From: Ralstonia sp. UBA689
Lineage (GTDB): Bacteria; Pseudomonadota; Gammaproteobacteria; Burkholderiales; Burkholderiaceae
Assembly (NCBI RefSeq): GCF_002298975.1
Contig: NZ_DBMV01000011.1
Location: forward strand, 186,001 to 250,000
Direction: 5' to 3'
Length of the DNA stretch: 64,000 bases
Shown here: in pieces, positions 28,364-36,211 of the stretch
Numbering within the stretch: position 1 is the stretch's first letter
How the letters are laid out: every line of letters starts with the position of its first letter
Made by a program: the position numbers and the translations under genes
The notes under the pieces: generated by a model
Seen by the model: only the letters and a program-made list of their open reading frames with translations
What the model was told of the DNA's origin: nothing
The model's database searches: none

Positions 28364-29686
28364 TCAAGCGTTGCCGGCCGCTGCCAGCGTGTTGTCGTAC
28401 AGCGCTTGTTCGCGCGCCTTGTGTTCTGCCGAGAAGCGCACGGCGACGGCGCAGATGGCCGAGATCGCCACCATCACGCCCAGCATCGACAGCGTGGCTT
28501 GCGTATCGCCCAGGCCCTTCATCAGGAAGCCCGCGGCCACCGCGCCGGCATTGCCGCCGGCGCCGATGATGCCGGCCACGCCGCCCAGCGCGCGGCGGTC
28601 GATGAACGGCACCAGCGCGTAGGTCGCACCGCACGCCATGTGGGTGAACAGCCCGAAGCCGAGCATGGCCAGCACCGCCACCGTGATGCTGCCGGCATGC
28701 GCGAAGCCGAACAGGCCCAGGCCCTCGCCCAGCATCAGCACGCACAGCAGTTGGGTACGGGCGTCCAAGCCGCGACGGGCTGCTACGCGGTCCGACACGA
28801 TGCCGCCCAATGCGCGGGCAAACAGTGCCAGCAGGCCGAAGCTCGCGGCCGCCATGCCCGCTGCCGAGAGCGACAGGCCAAAGTGGTCAACGTAATACGT
28901 GGCGGCGATGTTGTGGATGAAGATCTCCACACCGAAGCACGCGCCGTAGGTGATGAACAGCAGCCACACGCGGTAGTTGCCGGCAGCCGTCACGAAGCTG
29001 CCCCAGCCACCCTTCTTGCCGCTGTCGATGGTCTTGCCTGCCGCGCGCAGCGCATCGAAGTTGCCTTCCGGGCAGTCCTGCGTATAGCGCCAGTACAGCG
29101 CTGCGACGATCAGCATCGCCACGCCCGGCACCACCATGGCAATGCGCCAGCCCAGGCCCTGCGTCACGCCCATCATCACGATGGCGGTCAGCAGTAGCGG
29201 CATCGTGCCCTGTGCCACACCGCCGCCCGCGTTGCCCCAGCCGGCCGCCGCCGCGTTGGCCGTACCGACCACGTTCGGCGCGAACATGACCGACGTGTGG
29301 TACTGCGTGATCACGAAGCTCGCGCCAATCGCCCCGATCGCCAGGCGGAAGAACAGGAAGGCTTCGTAGCTCTGCGCCAGCGCCACACCCAGCACGGGGA
29401 TGGCACCCAGCACCAACAGGCCGGTATAGGTCTTGCGCGGACCGAAGCGGTCGCACAGCGGGCCGACAATCAGCCGCACCAGGATCGTCACCGCCACCGC
29501 GGCGATGTTGATGTTGGCAATCTGCCCTGGCGTGAGGTGGAACTCACCCTTGAGCACCGGCATGAGCGGCGCGCAGGCGAACCACGCATAGAAGCAGACG
29601 AAGAACGCCAGCCACGTCAGGTGAAAGGCGCGCATCTGAGGCGTGCGCAGGCTGAACAGATCGATTCGGGTGGCTTTGCCGGTCAT
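28364..29686 (-). CDS. Nitrate/nitrite MFS transporter (NarK/NasA type)
   Basis: A 440-residue, 12-helix carrier of the nitrate/nitrite porter family. Both nitrate signatures are present: GWGNAGGGVAQ in helix 5 and GAGGNAGAVAAG in helix 11. It imports nitrate for the assimilatory enzymes encoded behind it. ATG 29686 (MTGKATRID) is the likely start; the preceding in-frame residues fall inside the leader terminator. It is the first gene of the operon, 21 bases before nirB. Confidence 0.93.
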   Translation of the reverse strand: MTGKATRIDLFSLRTPQMRAFHLTWLAFFVCFYAWFACAPLMPVLKGEFHLTPGQIANINIAAVAVTILVRLIVGPLCDRFGPRKTYTGLLVLGAIPVLGVALAQSYEAFLFFRLAIGAIGASFVITQYHTSVMFAPNVVGTANAAAAGWGNAGGGVAQGTMPLLLTAIVMMGVTQGLGWRIAMVVPGVAMLIVAALYWRYTQDCPEGNFDALRAAGKTIDSGKKGGWGSFVTAAGNYRVWLLFITYGACFGVEIFIHNIAATYYVDHFGLSLSAAGMAAASFGLLALFARALGGIVSDRVAARRGLDARTQLLCVLMLGEGLGLFGFAHAGSITVAVLAMLGFGLFTHMACGATYALVPFIDRRALGGVAGIIGAGGNAGAVAAGFLMKGLGDTQATLSMLGVMVAISAICAVAVRFSAEHKAREQALYDNTLAAAGNA

Positions 29687-29703
29687 ATCGAATCCCGCTT
29701 CCG

Positions 29704-29757
29704 AAAAAAAGAAAGGCGTCCGAAAACCCAGCCGCATTGGCCAGGATCCGGGACGCC
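29704..29757 (-). terminator. Leader (attenuator) terminator before the nitrate operon
   Basis: On the minus strand, GGCGTCC (29751-29757) pairs with GGACGCC (29715-29721). Between them an inner arm, CCTGGCC with GGCTGGG around loop AATGC, also pairs, including G-T wobbles. The stem is followed by TTTCTTTTTTT (29704-29714), 18 bases before the ATG of the transporter gene. An intrinsic terminator inside a leader implies antitermination control, as in the Klebsiella nasF leader (NasR). Confidence 0.8.
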
Positions 29758-29769
29758 GTTGTCCAAGTA

Positions 29770-29786
29770 GCCCTGAGCACCAGGGC
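29770..29786 (-). promoter_or_regulatory. Upstream leader hairpin of the nitrate operon
   Basis: On the minus strand a 6-bp stem, GCCCTG / CAGGGC, with loop GTGCT stands 12 bases before the leader terminator. It could be part of the antiterminator or the binding site of an ANTAR regulator such as NasT. The loop does not clearly match the ANTAR hexaloop pattern, so this role is only a suggestion. Confidence 0.5.
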
Positions 29787-29835
29787 CTTCACCACGAAGA
29801 GAGCGAGTCGCCATTGACCCGCGCAATGGTGCTAC

Positions 29836-29850
29836 GCAACAGGTGTGCCA
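29836..29850 (-). promoter_or_regulatory. Sigma-54 promoter of the nitrate assimilation operon
   Basis: The minus strand reads TGGCAC-ACCTG-TTGC, which matches the -24/-12 consensus TGGCAC-N5-TTGC at every core base. Transcription should start near 29825, giving a leader of about 138 bases before ATG 29686. It stands downstream of two NtrC-type dyads. Confidence 0.85.
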
Positions 29851-29890
29851 GGACCGGAAAGCGTTGATCTATCGCCGTTTATCAGGAATG

Positions 29891-29942
29891 AGCACCGCTC
29901 GTGTGCTTCACCCGTGGGCGCGCGGTCGCACGGTTTCGGTGC
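29891..29942 (-). promoter_or_regulatory. Two NtrC-type enhancer sites
   Basis: Two dyads with the NtrC core GCAC-N7-GTGC are present at 29892-29906 (spacer CGCTCGT) and 29928-29942 (spacer GGTTTCG), 36 bp apart. They lie about 42-92 bp upstream of the sigma-54 promoter's -24 element, the usual enhancer distance. They suggest activation by phosphorylated NtrC when nitrogen is scarce. Confidence 0.75.
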
Positions 29943-30044
29943 GCGCACGATTCGAGATGGTGCGGCACAGCAAACGCGGCCGATGCCGACAGGAGACGAT
30001 CGGCACATCACGCGACGTGCCGGTCGAAAGAAAGGCGGGAGGGT

Positions 30045-30335
30045 TCAGTACCCGTGCGTCACGATCGACAGCACGGACAAATCCGGATGTGTGCCGTCGA
30101 TGATGCTGCGCGCCACATGCACGGCCTCCTCCATGGCATCTTCCGGGCTGCGAAAGCTGTCGTCGCCATCGGCATGGAATGACACCACGTGGCCGGGTTG
30201 TTGCGGACTGGCGCCTGGGTGGCACACATAGCCCGTGTAGGTGTAACGCCCGCTGTCGGCCCAAATTGGGCTGGGCGACACGTGAATCTCGAACCCTTCG
30301 TAGAGCTCTTGGGGAGGGGATGGCTGGTCAGACAT
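30045..30335 (-). CDS. Hypothetical protein, 96 residues
   Basis: A small acidic, soluble protein that I do not recognise. It starts MSDQPSPPQELYEG at 30335, behind a weak GAGCGAGA ribosome site. Notable stretches are YTYTGYVCHPG and VVSFHADGDDSFRSPEDAMEEAVHVARSI, the latter an amphipathic helix. Composition and codon use match the surroundings, so it is probably real. It lies upstream of the nitrate control region in the same direction, but the enhancer and sigma-54 promoter separate it from that operon. Confidence 0.7.
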   Translation of the reverse strand: MSDQPSPPQELYEGFEIHVSPSPIWADSGRYTYTGYVCHPGASPQQPGHVVSFHADGDDSFRSPEDAMEEAVHVARSIIDGTHPDLSVLSIVTHGY

Positions 30336-30508
30336 GGTGGGTCTCGCTCGGGTATAGCGTGTGCGTGCCGCGCCAGCGCTTGTGGCGTGGCTCGGTTGTC
30401 CTTGTACCAACCAGTCTAGGTGATGGAGTGAGGCTTGAAACCGGCGATCCGGATGATGAATAACGGCGGCCAGGGCCCGCCGGAGGCCCTGGCCGACCAT
30501 GAACAGCG

Positions 30509-30763
30509 CTACGCGCGTTTGATGAGCCGGATCAAGAACAGCAGGATCACCGCCCCGATCACCGCCGTGATGATCGAGCCGATCCATCCACCGCCCAACG
30601 AGATGTGCAGCACACCGGCCAGCCACCCGCCGATGAACGCACCGACGATGCCGACGACGATGTCGACGAACAACCCAAAGCCGCCGCCCTTGACCAGCAT
30701 GCCGGCCAGCCAACCCGCCACCGCGCCGATGATCAGCCAGGCAATCAAACCGTGTGAGGCCAT
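30509..30763 (-). CDS. GlsB/YeaQ/YmgE family membrane protein
   Basis: An 84-residue inner-membrane protein of the transglycosylase-associated family (PF04226). Three glycine-rich helices are visible (LIAWLIIGAVAGWLAGMLV, FVDIVVGIVGAFIGGWLAGVL, IGSIITAVIGAVILLFLI). AGGAG lies 7 bases before ATG 30763 but only 1 base before the in-frame ATG at 30769, so 30763 is the start. Members are general-stress proteins of unknown mechanism. Confidence 0.88.
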   Translation of the reverse strand: MASHGLIAWLIIGAVAGWLAGMLVKGGGFGLFVDIVVGIVGAFIGGWLAGVLHISLGGGWIGSIITAVIGAVILLFLIRLIKRA

Positions 30764-30900
30764 GTCCATGCTCCTGTAAATGTGCGTTCTGAGGAATACT
30801 GCAGCACAGGCATAGTAGGCGAAGACGGCACAATCTCCGTGTGCGGTAGACGCGGTTTTTGCAATTGCGTGCAGCGGCGTGCACACCGCTGCAGTGCAGC

Positions 30901-32445
30901 TCAGCGGAACACGTTCACCGCCTCCACCAGGCGCGAGGCCTGAATGCGCAAGCCCTCTGCCGCCGCCGCGCTCTGGCCCACCAGCGTGGCGTTTTCCTGC
31001 GTGACCTGGTCCAGATGGTTGACCGCCTGACTGACCTGCGTAATGCCGTCGGTCTGCTGCGCGGTGGCCAGGCTGATGTCGGCGATCATGGCCGAGACCT
31101 TTTTGACCTGGTCGACGATGTCGTCCATGGTCTTGCCGGCCTCGTCGACCAACCGCGAGCCGGATTCCACCTTGTCGACGCTCGCGCCGATCAGCTCCTT
31201 GATCTCCTTTGCCGCGCCGGCACTGCGCTGCGCGAGGGCGCGCACCTCGCCCGCCACCACGGCAAAGCCACGGCCCTGCTCCCCTGCACGCGCGGCCTCC
31301 ACGGCGGCGTTGAGCGCCAGGATGTTGGTCTGGAAGGCGATGCTGTCGATCACGCCAATGATGTCGGCAATCTGCTTGGCGCTCTGCGTAATCGTGCCCA
31401 TCGTGGCCACCACCTCGGCCATGGCGCGACCGCCATTGAGCGCGGCCTGCGTGGCCGCGCCGGACAGCGTGTTGGCCTGCCCGGCGGTTTCCGCATTGCT
31501 GGCCACCGTGGCCGTCATCTGCGTCATCGAGCTGGAAGTCTCCTCCAGGCTGGCTGCGGCCTGCTCGGTACGCATGTTGATGTCGCCATTGCCCTTGGCG
31601 ATCTCCTGGCTGGCCGATTGCACGCTGATCACCTGTTCGGCCACGTCGTCAATCAGCCAGCGGAACATCAAACCGAGCTGACTGATCGTGCGCAGCGTCA
31701 TGCCGATCTCGTCGACGCGGTTCGCGATTGCGACCTTCTGGTTCTCGCCCGAGGCTACGCTCAGGGCCTGCTCCTGCAGCCTTTCGAGTGGCGTGGCGAT
31801 CTGCACCTTCAGCGACCATGAAGCGAGCGCCAGGGCGGCCAACTCCGCAACGGCAAAGCCACCGAGTGCCGCGCCGGACAAGCCGCACGCCCACGCCGCC
31901 ACCAGCAGGGTTGGCAGCAACGTCAGGAAGGTCAGCCGAATGCGCCAGCGCACCGGCATCACCTGGAACACCGAGCGCCAGGCCATCAACCCGGTCCGCA
32001 CGATCAGCCCCTTGTGAAACTTGCGGGTGCCGGCCTGGCCGGTCCGGAAGTCCTTGTAAAGCGACTCGGCGGCCGCGATTTCTTCACGCGTGGGCTTGGT
32101 CCGCACCGACATATAGCCGGTTGGCCGGCCGTTGCGTACGACCGGTGTGGCATTGGCCCGCACCCAGTAATGATCGCCGTTCTTGCGGCGGTTCTTGACC
32201 AGCGCCGTCCAAGGCTGCCCGGCCTTGAGCGTCGCCCACATATCGGCAAACGCTTCGGGCGGCATGTCTGGATGGCGCACGATGTTGTGCGGCTGCTTTT
32301 CGATCTCTTCGCGCGAAAAACCGCTGACCTCGATGAACGCCGCATTCGCATAGGCGATGTAGCTCTGTGTGTCAGTGGTCGACATGAGCGTGGCGTTGTC
32401 CGGGAACTCGTATTCGCGCTGGGTAACAGGTTCGTTGACACGCAT
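30901..32445 (-). CDS. PAS-domain chemoreceptor (Aer-like)
   Basis: A 514-residue receptor. Residues about 20-130 form a PAS domain with the Aer-type sequence IVRHPDMPPEAFADMWATLKAG, suggesting FAD-based redox or oxygen sensing. A hydrophobic segment at about 165-205 anchors it in the membrane from the cytoplasmic side. A HAMP-like stretch and a full signalling domain follow, with the tip FQTNILALNAAVEAARAG. There is no CheR-binding pentapeptide at the end. GGAGAA stands upstream of ATG 32445. It may steer aerotaxis. Confidence 0.92.
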   Translation of the reverse strand: MRVNEPVTQREYEFPDNATLMSTTDTQSYIAYANAAFIEVSGFSREEIEKQPHNIVRHPDMPPEAFADMWATLKAGQPWTALVKNRRKNGDHYWVRANATPVVRNGRPTGYMSVRTKPTREEIAAAESLYKDFRTGQAGTRKFHKGLIVRTGLMAWRSVFQVMPVRWRIRLTFLTLLPTLLVAAWACGLSGAALGGFAVAELAALALASWSLKVQIATPLERLQEQALSVASGENQKVAIANRVDEIGMTLRTISQLGLMFRWLIDDVAEQVISVQSASQEIAKGNGDINMRTEQAAASLEETSSSMTQMTATVASNAETAGQANTLSGAATQAALNGGRAMAEVVATMGTITQSAKQIADIIGVIDSIAFQTNILALNAAVEAARAGEQGRGFAVVAGEVRALAQRSAGAAKEIKELIGASVDKVESGSRLVDEAGKTMDDIVDQVKKVSAMIADISLATAQQTDGITQVSQAVNHLDQVTQENATLVGQSAAAAEGLRIQASRLVEAVNVFR

Positions 32446-33250
32446 TGCGGGGGCTTCTCCTTGATGATTTGCTTTGCAAACACAATTTCGGCAGAAACCC
32501 GGATTTATTAAGTACGAGATAACCCTGTCTTGATCTGGGATGCACGGCCAGCGCCGCAAATCGCACCGAAGCCACCTTCAGACGAGATTGATTTTCCTCT
32601 AATGAAACACGATACGCAGAGCGGAACTCTGCCAGCTCCGTTACCTGCAACACAGTGCAGCGTCTGTCATCTGGAAACCGCTCCGACGATAATCACTCAT
32701 TTGCGGTAGTTTTTGCTTCATTACCGGAAAATCAACCAAAAATAGTACGTAACCACACGTTTGCTTGACAATATTCTTCACATACGAGAATCCCCCCCAG
32801 GGGCGTGGCGTGTCCGGAAAGCCTGCCACCAGCCCGGCGGGTTGCCGGGCCGTCGTGCTGTTGGAGCAAGTTGCCTGGTCACGCGAGAGCAGGCAGGGGA
32901 ACGTGGTGGTTCAGGTCCGCTGTCCGTGTGCCAGACGAGCAAGCAGCACGCATCCCGATCCAGGTCGAGACGGGCGAAATACCGGCGTCTGAGCGGTTGC
33001 TCACAGTACGGGGCCGGCGGTGGCGACGCTGATGGTCAAGCAACGGCACGGGTTGCTGGAAGGCATCGGCATCGAGGTGATGGGCCGACATCCGCAGCGG
33101 TCATCCATCATCCGATCCGCCATATCGACCATCGCCACGATCGCCACTAAGAATCAGGAATGCGCAGCCAATCGGTATGTCGACGTTCAGCCAAGAGCGG
33201 AAGGTCGCAGAAATGCGCCGCTCTTGGCCGGGAAAGTCTTGAGCGATGCC
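32446..33250. other. Gene-poor intergenic stretch of about 800 bases
   Basis: No convincing gene is seen; the open frames here have no recognisable motif and no good ribosome site. The part at about 32580-32790 is clearly less GC-rich than its surroundings. It holds the control region of the chemoreceptor gene, a C7 tract followed by AGGGG at 32791-32802, a 7-bp perfect hairpin (GCCCGGC / GCCGGGC, 32832-32850), and the 10-bp dyad at 33191-33227. It may be the remnant of a lost gene. Confidence 0.55.
33191..33227. repeat. 10-bp perfect inverted repeat with nested hairpin
   Basis: Arms CCAAGAGCGG (33191-33200) and CCGCTCTTGG (33218-33227) enclose a second small stem, CGCA-GAAA-TGCG on the plus strand (a GNRA-type tetraloop). 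It lies just after the stop of the AHSA1 gene (33251, minus strand), so it most likely ends or stabilises that transcript. There is no T-run. Confidence 0.6.
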
Positions 33251-33769
33251 TTATGCCTGGGCTTCGGACACGCCCATGGCCAACAGCAGTTCGTCGAGTC
33301 GTTCGAGAGTGGAGGCCATGCCGTCCTTCAATCCCATGTCGATGACTTTCTGCACATCCTCGGGCGAGTTGTACTGAACAACGGTCGTCACGAGGGTCCG
33401 TTCCTTCGCATCGGTAAAGGCGACGTCCCAACGTGCCCGCGGCAAGTCGGGATTCACGGCGCCGTTTTCGTCGGAGAAGCCATCCAAGGCCGCGTAGCCG
33501 TCGATCGGGCTGATGGTCTGATAGTCCAGACGGCTCCAGAATGCCTGCCCATCGGGGGTGATCATGGCGTAGTGCCAATAGCCGCCGTCCTTGAACTCCA
33601 TGTGTTTTGTCTTGGTGGTCAGGGGCTTGGGCGCAAACCACTGATCGAGCAATTCGCGCTTCGTATGGCAATCCCACACAAGTTGGCGCTTCGCCGCGAA
33701 CTCTCTCCTCACGGTGATGCTGTTCTTTTGCATGTCGACGAGGAAATCGAATCGAAGGTTAGCTTTCAT
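33251..33769 (-). CDS. SRPBCC / AHSA1-domain protein
   Basis: A 172-residue START-like fold protein (AHSA1, PF08327) with a hydrophobic ligand cavity in the family. It shows ITVRREFAAKRQLVWDCHTKRELLDQWFAPK near the N-terminus and a conserved final helix (LERLDELLLAMG). AAGGAGAAGACA sets the start at 33769. It overlaps the 3' end of the ArsR-type regulator gene by 11 bases. This pairing is common and usually means the regulator controls the pair. The ligand is unknown. Confidence 0.9.
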   Translation of the reverse strand: MKANLRFDFLVDMQKNSITVRREFAAKRQLVWDCHTKRELLDQWFAPKPLTTKTKHMEFKDGGYWHYAMITPDGQAFWSRLDYQTISPIDGYAALDGFSDENGAVNPDLPRARWDVAFTDAKERTLVTTVVQYNSPEDVQKVIDMGLKDGMASTLERLDELLLAMGVSEAQA

Positions 33770-34103
33770 TGTCTTCTCCTTGGAGCTTCTCTAAGAGGTT
33801 GTCCAGATTGTTGTAACGACTTGCCCAGATCGCGCTCTGCTCTTCAAACCAGCGCTCGGCGGCCGCCAGCCTCGCGCGCTCGAGCGTGCACGTCCGGATT
33901 CGACCGCTCTTCTTCGAGCGGATCAGCCCAGTCACTTCCAGTACCCGCACGTGTTTCATGAACGACGGCAGCGCCATGTCGAATGGTTCTGCCAGTTCAC
34001 TCACAGTCGCAGGCCCGCTACCGAGCCGTTGAATAACTGCCCTGCGCGTGGGGTCTGCAAGCGCGTGAAAAACCGCGTCTAGCGCAATTCCATTGTTATC
34101 CAT
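33759..34103 (-). CDS. ArsR-family transcriptional regulator
   Basis: A 114-residue winged-helix regulator starting MDNNGIALDAVFHALADPTRRAVI. The helix-turn-helix is ATVSELAEPFDMALPSFMKHVRVLEVTGLI. No cysteine metal site of the arsenic type is present, which fits the ArsR/AHSA1 sub-group that senses other cues. It overlaps the AHSA1 gene by 11 bases. The ribosome site is weak. Confidence 0.9.
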   Translation of the reverse strand: MDNNGIALDAVFHALADPTRRAVIQRLGSGPATVSELAEPFDMALPSFMKHVRVLEVTGLIRSKKSGRIRTCTLERARLAAAERWFEEQSAIWASRYNNLDNLLEKLQGEDNES

Positions 34104-34242
34104 TTGGCTAACTATAGTCGTGAAAATCCCTTGCCGCAACAAGGTTCTGCAGCGTTCGAACCTTGAGGCCAGCCAGAGGCGCGACAGCGCGCCGCATTGC
34201 ACTGCAGCACGGCAGGACTAAACTTTCAAAAATTCCTAAAAA

Positions 34243-34256
34243 TTGAGAAAAATCAA
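34243..34256 (+). promoter_or_regulatory. FNR/ANR-like box before the GbsR-cydAB genes
   Basis: TTGAG-AAAA-ATCAA matches the FNR consensus TTGAT-N4-ATCAA at 9 of 10 positions. It ends only 4 bases before ATG 34261. It could act as a roadblock, or indicate that transcription and translation begin further down (next ATG at 34309). Confidence 0.5.
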
Positions 34257-34260
34257 AACA

Positions 34261-34830
34261 ATGCAACTCTCCCCCTTGAAACAGCGCTTCGTCCTGCATT
34301 TCGGCGAGATGGGCAGCCGCTGGGGCATCAACCGCACAGTCGGACAGATCTACGCGCTGCTCTACGCGGCGCGCGAGCCGATCAACGCGGACGAGATTGC
34401 CGAGGCGCTGGGCTTCTCGCGCTCGAACGTGAGCATCGGCCTCAAGGAGCTGGAGTCCTGGAAGCTGGTGCGGCTCTCGCACAAGCCGGGGGACCGGCGC
34501 GAATACTTCTCCGCCCCCGACGACATCTGGACCATCTTCCGCACGCTGGCAGAAGAGCGCCGCAAGCGCGAGATCGACCCCACGCTCACGCTGCTGCGCG
34601 ACGTGATGCTCGAATCCCCCACCGACCCCGACGACCGCCACGCCCAGGCGCGCATGAAAGAGATGTACCAGCTCATCACGCTCATGACCACGTGGTTTGA
34701 CGACGTGCAGAAGCTGGACGTGGACGCCCTGCAGCAGCTCATGAAGATGGGCGCCAAGGTGCACAAGCTGCTGGAAGTGAAGAACAAGCTTGCTGTCGTC
34801 GTAGGCGGCGGCAGCGGCAAGAACAAGTAG
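34261..34830 (+). CDS. GbsR/MarR-family transcriptional regulator
   Basis: A 189-residue winged-helix protein of the GbsR branch of the MarR superfamily. The helix-turn-helix is at about 38-70 (INADEIAEALGFSRSNVSIGLKELESWKLV), with the wing HKPGDRREYF. The C-terminal half is helical and probably makes the dimer. It ends 19 bases before cydA, so it very likely controls the terminal oxidase and is co-transcribed with it. ATG 34261 is taken as start; a TTG at 34243 and an ATG at 34309 are alternatives. Confidence 0.88.
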   Translation: MQLSPLKQRFVLHFGEMGSRWGINRTVGQIYALLYAAREPINADEIAEALGFSRSNVSIGLKELESWKLVRLSHKPGDRREYFSAPDDIWTIFRTLAEERRKREIDPTLTLLRDVMLESPTDPDDRHAQARMKEMYQLITLMTTWFDDVQKLDVDALQQLMKMGAKVHKLLEVKNKLAVVVGGGSGKNK

Positions 34831-34849
34831 TCACGCCCCGAGAAGAACC

Positions 34850-36211
34850 ATGTCACTCGATCCTGTTGTATTGGCGCGCATTCAGTTTGGCGCCAACATC
34901 ACGTTCCATATCCTGTTTCCTACCATCAGCATCGCGCTGGCGTGGGTGCTGCTGTTCTTCAAGCTTCGCTATCGCAAGACCGGCGACGAGGCTTGGATGG
35001 CCGCATACCGCCTGTGGGTGAAAGTCTTTGCGCTCACCTTTGCGCTGGGCGTGGTGTCCGGTGTCACGATGAGCTTCCAGTTCGGCACCAACTGGCCGGG
35101 CTATATGAATACCGTGGGCAACATCGCCGGGCCGCTGCTGGCCTATGAGGTGCTGACCGCATTCTTTCTGGAGGCGAGCTTCCTCGGCATCATGCTGTTC
35201 GGCACGGGCCGAGTGAGCCAGCGTGTCCACACCTTCGCCACCTTCCTCGTGGCGCTGGGCACAACCATCTCGGTGTTCTGGATCATCGCGCTGAACTCGT
35301 GGATGCAGACGCCTGCCGGGTACGTGATGATCGACGGCCGCGCGCATCCGGCAAGCTGGCTGGCGATCATCTTCAACCCGTCGTTCCCCTATCGCTTCAC
35401 GCACATGCTGCTGGCCTCGGGGCTGACGGTGGCTTTCCTGCTGGCGGGGCTGTCAGCCTACCGCTGGTTGCGCAACGATCGCGGCGCCGACGTGCGCGCT
35501 ACGCTCAAGACCGGCGTGGTGCTGGCCGCCATGTTGATTCCGCTGCAGATCGTCGCCGGCGATGCGCACGGCCTGAACGTGCTGGAGCATCAGCCCGCCA
35601 AGCTGGCCGCCATGGAAGGCATCTGGCAGACCGAGCGCGGCGTGCCCGCCGTGCTGTTCGGCATTCCCGACCAGGCCTCGCGTAGCAACCGCTTCGAGAT
35701 TGCCGTGCCCAAGCTGGCCTCGCTGTACCTCACGCACTCGCTCGATGGCGAAGTGAAGGGGTTGAACCAGTTCGACAAGCATCCGCCCGTGCTGCCGGTG
35801 TTCTTCGCCTTCCGCCTGATGGTGGGCGTGGGCCTGCTGATGCTGGCCGTGTCATGGGCGAGCGCGTGGCGCCTGCGCCGGAATGGCGAGCTGCCGCGCT
35901 GGCTTGCCCGTACGCTGGTCGCCATGACGTTCTCCGGCTGGGTGGCCGTGGTCGCCGGCTGGTACGTGACGGAAATCGGCCGGCAGCCGTGGCTGGTCTA
36001 TGGCGTGCTGACCACCGCGCAGGCGGCGTCCTCCGTGCCCGCAAGGATGATCGGCAGCACGCTGGCGATGTACCTGGCGCTGTACGCCTTCCTCATCGGC
36101 TCGTATGTCGGCGTGGTGTTCTACCTGGCCCGCAAGGCCGGCGGCGCCATCGACCCGACCGACGCAGACATTCCCGCCCCGCAACTTTCCGCCGCCGTGA
36201 GCCAAGCATGA
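34850..36211 (+). CDS. cydA: Cytochrome bd ubiquinol oxidase subunit I (short Q-loop, CIO-like)
   Basis: A 453-residue integral membrane protein with about 9 helices that carries hemes b558, b595 and d and oxidises ubiquinol. H20 (NITFHILFP), a heme-ligand His in RFTHMLLAS and a Met in FAFRLMVG are present, as is GRQPW. It is clearly shorter than E. coli CydA (522); the shortfall fits a truncated Q-loop, as in the cyanide-insensitive oxidase CioA. GAAGAACC precedes the ATG. The stop overlaps the cydB start (ATGA). Confidence 0.95.
   Translation: MSLDPVVLARIQFGANITFHILFPTISIALAWVLLFFKLRYRKTGDEAWMAAYRLWVKVFALTFALGVVSGVTMSFQFGTNWPGYMNTVGNIAGPLLAYEVLTAFFLEASFLGIMLFGTGRVSQRVHTFATFLVALGTTISVFWIIALNSWMQTPAGYVMIDGRAHPASWLAIIFNPSFPYRFTHMLLASGLTVAFLLAGLSAYRWLRNDRGADVRATLKTGVVLAAMLIPLQIVAGDAHGLNVLEHQPAKLAAMEGIWQTERGVPAVLFGIPDQASRSNRFEIAVPKLASLYLTHSLDGEVKGLNQFDKHPPVLPVFFAFRLMVGVGLLMLAVSWASAWRLRRNGELPRWLARTLVAMTFSGWVAVVAGWYVTEIGRQPWLVYGVLTTAQAASSVPARMIGSTLAMYLALYAFLIGSYVGVVFYLARKAGGAIDPTDADIPAPQLSAAVSQA

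Noticed and set aside
25916..29197. Very long plus-strand open frame (over 1,000 codons) opposite nirB, nirD and the nitrate transporter
   Set aside because: It is the antisense of strongly conserved genes; composition is His/Arg/Gln/Ala-rich with no domain, as usual for antisense frames in GC-rich DNA.
32446..32520. Flagellar sigma-28 promoter before the PAS chemoreceptor gene
   Set aside because: CTTAA-N15-GCCGAAAT is a weak match in both elements; noted but not supported.
33020..33961. Plus-strand frame across the AHSA1/ArsR genes
   Set aside because: Opposite two recognisable proteins; no motif and no ribosome site.
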